DNA of 57,585 nt from Acinetobacter bereziniae (GTDB lineage Bacteria; Pseudomonadota; Gammaproteobacteria; Pseudomonadales; Moraxellaceae), in the NCBI GenBank assembly GCA_009912575.1, contig WNDP01000008.1:1-57585 (forward strand), written 5' to 3'. How positions within the stretch are numbered: the first letter of the stretch is position 1; each line of letters starts with the position of its first letter. The notes under the pieces were generated by a model. That model worked only from the letters and a program-made list of their open reading frames with translations. It did no database searches and was not told the origin of the DNA. Made by a program: the position numbers and the translations under genes. Of the stretch, positions 28,847 to 34,855 are shown one piece after another.

Positions 28847-30698
28847 AACTTACAGCTGGTTGTGGAGCATTCTGTTGCTGGGGGATAGCTGTGAGTTCTT
28901 CGTTAGTTGGATGAGAAGTTAACTCAGACTCCAGTCGTGTAAGCTGTTTAGGTAGCTCAATTTTGAATTGTTTCAGTTTTGGTTTTTTACGGACAAGATC
29001 CTTTTGTATATCTTTCATAAGCTGATATAAATTATAAAGATCTGCATGTTTACCCAGTCTTTGTCTATCGGATCCAGACATCTGTTTTTTACGCTTCTGA
29101 ACTTCTAGGTGAACATTGCGAGATAGGTTATACGTGTATTCAGGTTGAGTAGAGTCTGCTTGAATGATTAGATCCTTTTTATCTGGGTGTATGATATAAA
29201 CTTTACTCAGATCTAAATCATCAACAAGTACAGTAACTTTTTTGATGCCATCAGCTTTCAATGTGGTAAGTGCATGTGAAAAGTAACTAAGCCCATCAAT
29301 AATCACTTGCCCATGATTGATGTTTCGGTCAATAGGTCTTCTACAAATAATATCAGCATCGATTTTAGTTAAAGATGCAGGCTTTGTATGCTCAATAGCA
29401 TCTTGCCATGCAATAAGAGGGGCTCGTCCAGTAGTACTATGTATTGTTTGCTGATAAACCATTTTTATCCAAGAGTCGACGTATTCTTTAACCTTGTCTA
29501 ATGTAAGACTAGCTTTTCTGGATGAATCATATTCTCCTCGTGCTGTAGGGTTGGAGAATGTTGTACCTGGAAGTTTTTGCAGAATACCTTCTGTTAATGT
29601 GCTGAAGAAGCGTTCAATATGAGGTTTGTTGTTTGGCGTCCCGATTTGCGATGGTGTGATAGTAATTGAGAGTTGTTTACATACACGTGCTAGAGCATTG
29701 TTTTTAAACTCAACACCATTATCTGGAATGATAATAGAAGGAACTCCACCAGGTAGTTCGTAACTATGGCGTGTAATCATGTCTTTGATTACAGCTAAAG
29801 TTGTGAGTGCACTAGGCGGAAACATACTGATGTAGGTCCCGACAATGGCACGTGTATATGTATCGATGGCGCAAGCCAGAAAAGGTCGTCCGAGTGTTTC
29901 TCCAGTTTCAGGATCGATGACGATGATATCTAGATAATGGGTGTCGATTTCTACAGTATGTAGAGCAAATGAGGTTGGAGCACTTATGCCAGCAGCCTGA
30001 AAATATTTGCGAGCGATACGACTTCCTTTCTTAACACGCATTTCAATATAAGGATCTAATTTTGCAATAGATCGCTGTATGGCTCTAAGGCTAGGTAAAT
30101 ATGTAGTTGGAATATTTTGTTCATTAAGCTTGCATAATACGAAAGCCCTCACATCTTTGCTTGTCCGATGCTCTGGTTGTAGATATATCTCGGAAATAAC
30201 CTGTTTGATTATTTGATAGACTTCTGGTGGGTATCTTAGCGTCTTATTACCTTTACCATGTTCGCTTAGGCTGAGAGCGTTATGGCTACTCATTCGATAT
30301 TGCAATATCCAGCGCGCAACAGTTCTTGCTGATGGTGGAGAGGCATCTTCAATTTCTAATGCAATTTCTTGAATGAGTTCTCGAAGTGGTTCAATAGAAG
30401 TGGGGGCTGTCAGTTTTGCTAGGGCAGTGAGCACATAGCGTTCTTTACGACGAATGGTTGAACAACTGTCTGGATTGATGAATAGCTTTTCTGGAGCGAA
30501 GACACATTGAATTTCTCCAGTTTTATAGCGAGTTTCAAAGGTACTGGCGGAAATGGAAAATGGTTTTCCTCCTGCAATTGATGCATAGCGGATTACACCA
30601 TAATTAGATGAGGTAATTTCAAATACATGTTCATGATTAGCAAAAGTGAATCGAAATCCAGGTTGAGGGATGAGTAATGGCTTTTCCATTTTAGACAT
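28812..30698 (-). CDS. tnsB: TnsB-type DDE transposase
   Basis: This 628-residue Mu/TnsB-type transposase joins the 3' ends of the element to target DNA. N-terminal helix-turn-helix regions (about residues 80-200, with PPSARTVARWILQYR) bind the end repeats. The rve core has Asp in VEIDTHYLDII, Asp in IIIPDNGVEF and Glu in NKPHIERFFST, the DDE triad. A Mu-type beta-barrel and a basic C-terminal tail (KKPKLKQFKIELPKQ) that likely contacts TnsC follow. It overlaps tnsA by eight bases. The gene is intact. Confidence 0.94.
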   Translation of the reverse strand: MSKMEKPLLIPQPGFRFTFANHEHVFEITSSNYGVIRYASIAGGKPFSISASTFETRYKTGEIQCVFAPEKLFINPDSCSTIRRKERYVLTALAKLTAPTSIEPLRELIQEIALEIEDASPPSARTVARWILQYRMSSHNALSLSEHGKGNKTLRYPPEVYQIIKQVISEIYLQPEHRTSKDVRAFVLCKLNEQNIPTTYLPSLRAIQRSIAKLDPYIEMRVKKGSRIARKYFQAAGISAPTSFALHTVEIDTHYLDIIVIDPETGETLGRPFLACAIDTYTRAIVGTYISMFPPSALTTLAVIKDMITRHSYELPGGVPSIIIPDNGVEFKNNALARVCKQLSITITPSQIGTPNNKPHIERFFSTLTEGILQKLPGTTFSNPTARGEYDSSRKASLTLDKVKEYVDSWIKMVYQQTIHSTTGRAPLIAWQDAIEHTKPASLTKIDADIICRRPIDRNINHGQVIIDGLSYFSHALTTLKADGIKKVTVLVDDLDLSKVYIIHPDKKDLIIQADSTQPEYTYNLSRNVHLEVQKRKKQMSGSDRQRLGKHADLYNLYQLMKDIQKDLVRKKPKLKQFKIELPKQLTRLESELTSHPTNEELTAIPQQQNAPQPAVSFGSLKVKRHDK

Positions 30699-31428
30699 CC
30701 TTGCTTGAATGATGATTTTTTAGGCTGATTAATGTGATTACTTCATGAAAAAGCAAGTAGTCACCTAATCGGGGATCTAGATCTTCTTCTTGTAGGGTTT
30801 TATATACTTGCTCGGAATATTTGAATTTATGAGATTTTAAGGCTTCTGTTGCGAGCTCAATTTCATATTTCGTCCAAGAGCATGTATGGCCTCGTTGATA
30901 CCAATGCTGTAATTGTTGTAGGTCTTTATTCGATGGCAAGCTTTTCTGGTCAATCAGTCGAAATGCAATGTTTAGAGGATGTAGTAAGTTTGCTAACCTA
31001 AGAAATTTGTCTAGATCATTTACAGATAGACAGGAGATATTAGGTTTAATTTCATGAACTTCATATTGGTTATTGATTGTTTTGACTAAGAAATCTGGGT
31101 AGCAGAATTCCTTTTCTCCAAGAGCGATTTTGAGAGCTTGAGATCTAAAACATTTAACCTGTGGGTTTTTCTCAAGACAAATAGCATGTGCTAATTCAAG
31201 ACGACTTTCGGTAGGAATGGAGCCTCCAGATTTTGCGCTGGGGAAAAGTGCAGTTCTTCGACCATAGCAGCCTTGGTAGATTTTCCTTTGACCATGGATT
31301 GTAGAGGCAAGATTCGGCTCTGCTTTAAAAGCGTTATTAATTTGATTGAGAATAGATTGATAAGGATTGTGTTTATCATCAAAAGAAAAAGCGTACATAT
31401 AGTATTTCCAGTATGTATAGCCATTCAT
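30691..31428 (-). CDS. tnsA: TnsA-type endonuclease subunit
   Basis: TnsA cuts the 5' strands of the element so that it moves by cut-and-paste rather than as a cointegrate. The core reads PTESRLELAHAICLE (catalytic Glu), then CYPDFLVKTINNQYEVHEIKP (Asp, then Glu-x-Lys), the restriction-enzyme-like TnsA fold at about residues 75-135. The protein is 245 residues long, close to the family's usual length. It heads the leftward tns operon and is intact. A stem-forming CATCCC/GGGATG lies at its start codon and may limit translation. Confidence 0.9.
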   Translation of the reverse strand: MNGYTYWKYYMYAFSFDDKHNPYQSILNQINNAFKAEPNLASTIHGQRKIYQGCYGRRTALFPSAKSGGSIPTESRLELAHAICLEKNPQVKCFRSQALKIALGEKEFCYPDFLVKTINNQYEVHEIKPNISCLSVNDLDKFLRLANLLHPLNIAFRLIDQKSLPSNKDLQQLQHWYQRGHTCSWTKYEIELATEALKSHKFKYSEQVYKTLQEEDLDPRLGDYLLFHEVITLISLKNHHSSKDV

Positions 31429-31454
31429 CCCATTTTTAGGGATGAGTTAATTCT

Positions 31455-31471
31455 TGCGTAAAAAATACGCA
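31455..31471. promoter_or_regulatory. Palindrome upstream of tnsA
   Basis: TGCGTA and TACGCA flank a run of five A. It lies between tnsA and the probable small-RNA promoter, where a repressor acting on either could bind. No T-run follows on the tnsA-proximal side, so it is more operator-like than terminator-like. Confidence 0.45.
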
Positions 31472-31475
31472 AAAC

Positions 31476-31504
31476 TTGACTGTTGGCTCTATACGGAAGA
31501 TACT
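31476..31504 (+). promoter_or_regulatory. Strong sigma-70-type promoter
   Basis: TTGACT, exactly 17 bases, then GATACT. It reads away from tnsA toward a terminator only about 40 bases further on. The spacer contains GTTGGCTCTATAC, which pairs with GTATAGAACCAAC at 31531-31543 (12 of 13). Confidence 0.65.
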
Positions 31505-31510
31505 AGGATT

Positions 31511-31567
31511 CTCACATCTCTATATTTAACTGTATAGAACCAACGGATCCGAAAGGGTCCGTTTTTT
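31511..31567 (+). ncRNA. Probable short RNA of the transposon, about 57 nt
   Basis: A good promoter ends just upstream, and an intrinsic terminator closes the unit: CGGATCC, GAAA loop, GGGTCCG, then TTTTTT. No reading frame fits between them. The transcript would lie in the gap upstream of tnsA. A role in controlling transposition, or as an antisense or decoy RNA, is possible but not shown. I do not recognise an RNA family. Confidence 0.5.
31544..31567 (+). terminator. Intrinsic terminator of the short RNA
   Basis: A seven-pair stem (one G-T pair) with a GAAA tetraloop, followed directly by six T. Confidence 0.82.
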
Positions 31568-31651
31568 ATTTGAGTAAAATTTTATGTCATGGCTTACTTC
31601 TCCTTATGTTGTTGGCTTTTAATCTGAGTAATCAGTAGTTTATAAACTTTT

Positions 31652-31921
31652 CTATTTTTTAAGCTCTTGTTGCGTAATAGCAGCATTACGTTGTTTGACT
31701 AACCACTCTGCTACATCTTTGACTAGTGCATATTTCCCGCGACGGTTTTCAACAGAGAAGACTGGGATAGGTACAGTTTTTCTTGTAAGTGCTTTTCTGA
31801 ATGCGTCAGTGGATCGATAGCCTAGAGCCACTCGTAATGCATCATCTGCAATCATCGGGCCATGGCGTTCAAAAAGCTCACGTTCAATGGTTTCTACACT
31901 AACTGGAGTGATGTGCTGCAT
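31652..31921 (-). CDS. Small DNA-binding-like accessory protein
   Basis: This 89-residue protein has a helix-turn-helix-like core: DALRVALGYRSTDAFRKAL (about residues 26-44) followed by VFSVENRRGKYALVKDVAEW, which resembles the wing region of excisionase-like proteins. It probably binds DNA and may regulate the tns genes or itself. Phased TGTCCTA repeats lie just upstream of its start. It sits between tnsA and the right end, as an accessory gene of the element. I cannot name the family. Confidence 0.65.
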   Translation of the reverse strand: MQHITPVSVETIERELFERHGPMIADDALRVALGYRSTDAFRKALTRKTVPIPVFSVENRRGKYALVKDVAEWLVKQRNAAITQQELKK

Positions 31922-31930
31922 TCCGGCTCT

Positions 31931-31950
31931 GTCCTAGCTTGTCCTAACAA
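31931..31950. promoter_or_regulatory. Phased TGTCCTA direct repeats
   Basis: TGTCCTA occurs at 31931 and 31941, exactly one helical turn apart, just upstream of the small DNA-binding-like gene and in the region between it and the divergent 325-residue gene. This is the layout of an operator for a cooperatively binding regulator. Confidence 0.5.
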
Positions 31951-32083
31951 TATGATATAGACGGATGGAGAGTTATACTAGAAAGGCAAAATCTGTATTA
32001 ACTTTACTCTATTAATAGTATTTAATTATATAATTTACAAAGACTAATTTAATTTAGGGTTCTGATTTAAAAAAGGGACTTAT

Positions 32084-33061
32084 ATGAGAGAGACGTGTCG
32101 TAAGAGGCGTGATGATATAGATATTGTGAGAGTAAAATTTTGGTACGAGGAGGTGAGATATAGGTTGTCATTAAAAACGTCTTATCAAGTTGAGAAGGCT
32201 ATTGAACCAATGGCATTTGGGAAAAATGAATATGGAGATCCTTATCACAACAATAAGTGGTCAGGCTATGCCGTTGGACGGCATACACCTAATAAGCGAT
32301 TAGTTGAATTGGTAGAACAACAACTACGCGGTACTTCTGAGGTGCTTAATAATATTCTTTGGGAAGCAATACGTGGGCACAAGGGAGTGGATTGGCTTAT
32401 CAAGGAAGGAATAAGATATCTTCCATGGGAGGTTCAAAGGATTTTATATAAATACAATAAAAATGGATTATCTAACGAGTTGTTTTCTTTTTTATATACG
32501 AAAGAGCTTCAGAGACTTGAACGACTAGCTGGATTAGACTCTTTAGCTGCCTTGATTATTTTTTTACGTATTGCAGATAGTAAAAACTACAGAACAGCTG
32601 CCTTCGATATAGGATGCTCAATATATCGAGTATTATTAATAGTATGTACATTTCCGTACTATAGAGAGCACAATGCTGAGTTATTACAGTTGATGAAACG
32701 ATATGTATTTCCATTAGCTCATGATGGAACTAAGTGCGTTGCAGTTGAAAATGAAGAGGGTTTTCCTTTAGAGGTTGAATATTTGAATAATGCTTTGCTG
32801 AAGTTGGAGAATGAAAGAGAAGGGCATCTGACCCAGAAGCAAAAAATACATGTGATGTTAGATATGATTCATGGTTCAGGAAATTTTATACATAAATTAA
32901 TTTTCTTTATTCCTTTTGAGATTAAAGATGACCCATCAGCCGATAATTTAGCCAACTTGTTAGAAATACAGAAAATGAAAAAATGGACAATAGAGTGTCT
33001 TAAGCGTGGTATTGCACCACTAAGTATTGACTCAGTTGAGTTTAGTCCCTTTAGTCACTAA
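32084..33061 (+). CDS. Unknown 325-residue protein at the transposon right end
   Basis: I do not recognise this protein. The N-terminus is basic (RETCRKRRDDIDIVRVKFWY). The segment YAVGRHTPNKRLVELVEQQL near residue 62 looks like a DNA-binding helix pair, and the middle (residues 130-200) is helical and leucine-rich without clear transmembrane segments. The gene is divergent from the small DNA-binding-like gene and ends in a terminator just before the right-end repeats. It may be an accessory or regulatory gene of the element. Confidence 0.6.
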   Translation: MRETCRKRRDDIDIVRVKFWYEEVRYRLSLKTSYQVEKAIEPMAFGKNEYGDPYHNNKWSGYAVGRHTPNKRLVELVEQQLRGTSEVLNNILWEAIRGHKGVDWLIKEGIRYLPWEVQRILYKYNKNGLSNELFSFLYTKELQRLERLAGLDSLAALIIFLRIADSKNYRTAAFDIGCSIYRVLLIVCTFPYYREHNAELLQLMKRYVFPLAHDGTKCVAVENEEGFPLEVEYLNNALLKLENEREGHLTQKQKIHVMLDMIHGSGNFIHKLIFFIPFEIKDDPSADNLANLLEIQKMKKWTIECLKRGIAPLSIDSVEFSPFSH

Positions 33062-33064
33062 GTT

Positions 33065-33099
33065 GAAAAAAGGCTGCAACTTGAGTTGCAGCCTTTTTT
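33065..33099 (+). terminator. Intrinsic terminator at the transposon right end
   Basis: GGCTGCAAC and GTTGCAGCC pair around TTGA, flanked by AAAAAA and TTTTTT. It closes the unknown right-end gene and, being symmetrical, could also stop nrdB transcripts entering the element. Confidence 0.9.
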
Positions 33100-33112
33100 A
33101 CTATTGTGTCTA

Positions 33113-33151
33113 TGACAACTTATGTGTCGCAAATGACAACATATGTGTCGC
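33113..33151. repeat. Right-end TnsB-site-like repeats
   Basis: TGACAACTTATGTGTCGC (33113-33130) and TGACAACATATGTGTCGC (33134-33151) differ by one base and are three bases apart. They are the inverse of the left-end copies. The second copy most likely abuts the terminus. Confidence 0.85.
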
Positions 33152-33170
33152 GTGACGGTGACGTTAATCT

Positions 33171-34454
33171 TTACCAGCTCAACGCACCACCAGTTTGATA
33201 ATCAGTCACACGCGTTTCAAAGAAGTTCTTCTCTTTACGCAAGTCCATCATCTCAGACATCCACTGGAACGGGTTATTTACACCAGCAAACTGCTCAGGA
33301 AGACCAAGCTGTGCTAAACGACGGTTACAGATGAATTTCAAATATTCTTCCATCATCGCTGCATTCATACCCAATACACCACGTGGCATCGTGTCACGTG
33401 CATATTCGATTTCAAGCATGGTGCCTTCAAGAATCATTTGAATGATTTCTTCTTGGAACTCAGCAGTCCATAAGTGTGGGTTTTCGATCTTGATTTGGTT
33501 AATCATGTCGATACCAAAGTTCAAGTGCATAGACTCATCACGCAAGATGTATTGGAATTGCTCAGCAACACCATTCATCTTGTTACGACGACCCATAGAC
33601 AAGATTTGGCTGAAACCACAATAGAAGAAGATCCCTTCAAGTACACAATAGAATGCAATCAAGTTACGCAGTAAGATTTGATCGTTTTCAGGGGTACCCG
33701 TATGGAAAGTCGGATCACATAAAGACTGCGTATACTTCAAGCCCCATGCTGCTTTACGAGCAACAGATGGAACTTCACGGTACATGTTAAAGACTTCGCC
33801 TTCATCCATACCCAAAGATTCGATACAGTATTGGTAAGCATGCGTATGAATCGCTTCTTCAAATGCTTGACGCAAAATATATTGACGGCATTCAGGGTTG
33901 GTAATGTGACGGTAAATCGCCAATACCAAGTTGTTTGCAACCAATGAATCTGCAGTTGAGAAGAAACCTAAAGAACGCATTACAATGGTACGCTCATCTT
34001 CAGTCAAACCATTTTCAGACTTCCACAGTGCGATGTCATGGTTCATGTTGACTTCTTGTGGCATCCAGTGGTTTGCACATCCGTCTAGGTATTTTTGCCA
34101 AGCCCACTCGTACTTGAACGGTACTAGTTGGTTTAAGTCTGCGCGACAGTTGATCATGGCTTTATCATCAACTTGTACACGTTGCGCACCCATTTCAAGC
34201 TCTTCCAAGCCCGGTGCAACATCCAGATTTTCTAAGGCGTGAGATGCTCTTGCCAACGAATCGGTTGGATTTGTTGATCTTGCTGTATAGGTTCCAGCGG
34301 ATTGTGTAGCTGCCACATTCTGCGATGATTGCTTTGCATCAGATACCACCTGCGAATCATTCGTTTTTTTCGGTTCGACGGGCGCAGGCTGGTGAGCTTG
34401 TGCAGCTTGTTTCGGTTCATCATCTTCAAAATCGTCCCAACTTAGGATAGACAT
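33171..34454 (-). CDS. nrdB: Ribonucleotide reductase class Ia, beta subunit
   Basis: NrdB houses the di-iron tyrosyl-radical cofactor that starts ribonucleotide reduction in NrdA. The iron-ligand motifs [27 protein letters not shown] and [10 protein letters not shown] are visible, and the C-terminus TGGALSW is the NrdA-docking tail. The frame is open to 34538, but [11 protein letters not shown] at 34454 is the usual start, preceded by AGAGA, giving 427 residues. Residues 15-80 are a low-complexity Gln/Ala/Pro segment, as is common in Acinetobacter-type NrdB. The Tn7-like right end lies about 20 bases past the stop. Confidence 0.96.
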   Translation of the reverse strand: MSILSWDDFEDDEPKQAAQAHQPAPVEPKKTNDSQVVSDAKQSSQNVAATQSAGTYTARSTNPTDSLARASHALENLDVAPGLEELEMGAQRVQVDDKAMINCRADLNQLVPFKYEWAWQKYLDGCANHWMPQEVNMNHDIALWKSENGLTEDERTIVMRSLGFFSTADSLVANNLVLAIYRHITNPECRQYILRQAFEEAIHTHAYQYCIESLGMDEGEVFNMYREVPSVARKAAWGLKYTQSLCDPTFHTGTPENDQILLRNLIAFYCVLEGIFFYCGFSQILSMGRRNKMNGVAEQFQYILRDESMHLNFGIDMINQIKIENPHLWTAEFQEEIIQMILEGTMLEIEYARDTMPRGVLGMNAAMMEEYLKFICNRRLAQLGLPEQFAGVNNPFQWMSEMMDLRKEKNFFETRVTDYQTGGALSW

Positions 34455-34593
34455 CGTTGTTCTCTCTTCGTTGTTAATATCTATGTTCGACATCTCACAA
34501 AAAGATGTCACTACTATACGCTTATTCTGTGCAAGCAAAATTAAGTTTTGCCGATAGCTGCTTTATTCTTATTCGAAAGAACAGATACCCACA

Positions 34594-34725
34594 CTACTTA
34601 TTTTGCTTACGCTTTTGCTGTTTACGGATCGCAATAAATGCATAGACCGCAGGAACATAAAAAACCAAAAAGGCCAAGATCAGCACAATTATGCCTAACT
34701 CGTAGTTATGACTTAAATGGAACAT
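34594..34725 (-). CDS. 43-residue membrane protein between nrdA and nrdB
   Basis: The reading MFHLSHNYELGIIVLILAFL continues through a single hydrophobic segment (about residues 11-33) to a highly basic tail (RKQQKRKQNK). AAGG lies upstream of the ATG. It fits between nrdA and nrdB in the same direction, so it is cotranscribed with them. The positive-inside rule puts the tail in the cytoplasm. Function is unknown. Confidence 0.65.
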   Translation of the reverse strand: MFHLSHNYELGIIVLILAFLVFYVPAVYAFIAIRKQQKRKQNK

Positions 34726-34768
34726 GGCTTAGCCTTTTATGATTTCAGATTTATTCAATCCCCTTAAA

Positions 34769-34842
34769 TTTCCTTTTGAAAGGGAGGGAATTTCATCCCA
34801 CCATTTGCTTCGAGGAATCTCCCTCCTTTTTAAAAGGAGGGA
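34769..34842. repeat. Intergenic inverted repeat, CCTCCTTTT type
   Basis: TCCCTCCTTTT (34820-34830) and AAAAGGAGGGA (34832-34842) form a nearly perfect palindrome just after the nrdA stop. A related, weaker pair (TTCCTTTTGAAAGGGAGGG) lies at about 34769-34788. Such GC-run hairpins recur between Acinetobacter genes in my experience. It may shape the nrdA 3' end or attenuate nrdB expression. Confidence 0.55.
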
Positions 34843-34855
34843 CGGGGAGGATTAC

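Larger units (their letters stand above)
12228..33151. mobile_element. Tn7-like transposon carrying a DISARM-like defence island
   Basis: The element is bounded by inverted arrays of an 18-bp repeat with consensus GCGACACATAAGTTGTCA: three good copies at the left, two at the right. Just inside the right end lie two accessory genes and then inward-reading tnsA, tnsB, tnsC and a decayed tniQ. Defence cargo fills the left half. The right end lies about 20 bp beyond the nrdB stop. This mirrors Tn7, whose tns-proximal right end sits just past glmS. I did not find a perfect 5-bp target duplication: CGTCA on the left and CGTGA on the right differ by one base. A 9-bp sequence, TTAACGTCA, is present in inverted orientation just outside both ends, so the exact termini may be off by a few bases. 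Confidence 0.85.

Noticed and set aside
12228-33151. CRISPR-associated transposon
   Set aside because: No cas gene and no direct-repeat/spacer array is visible; the tniQ has TnsD size and layout.
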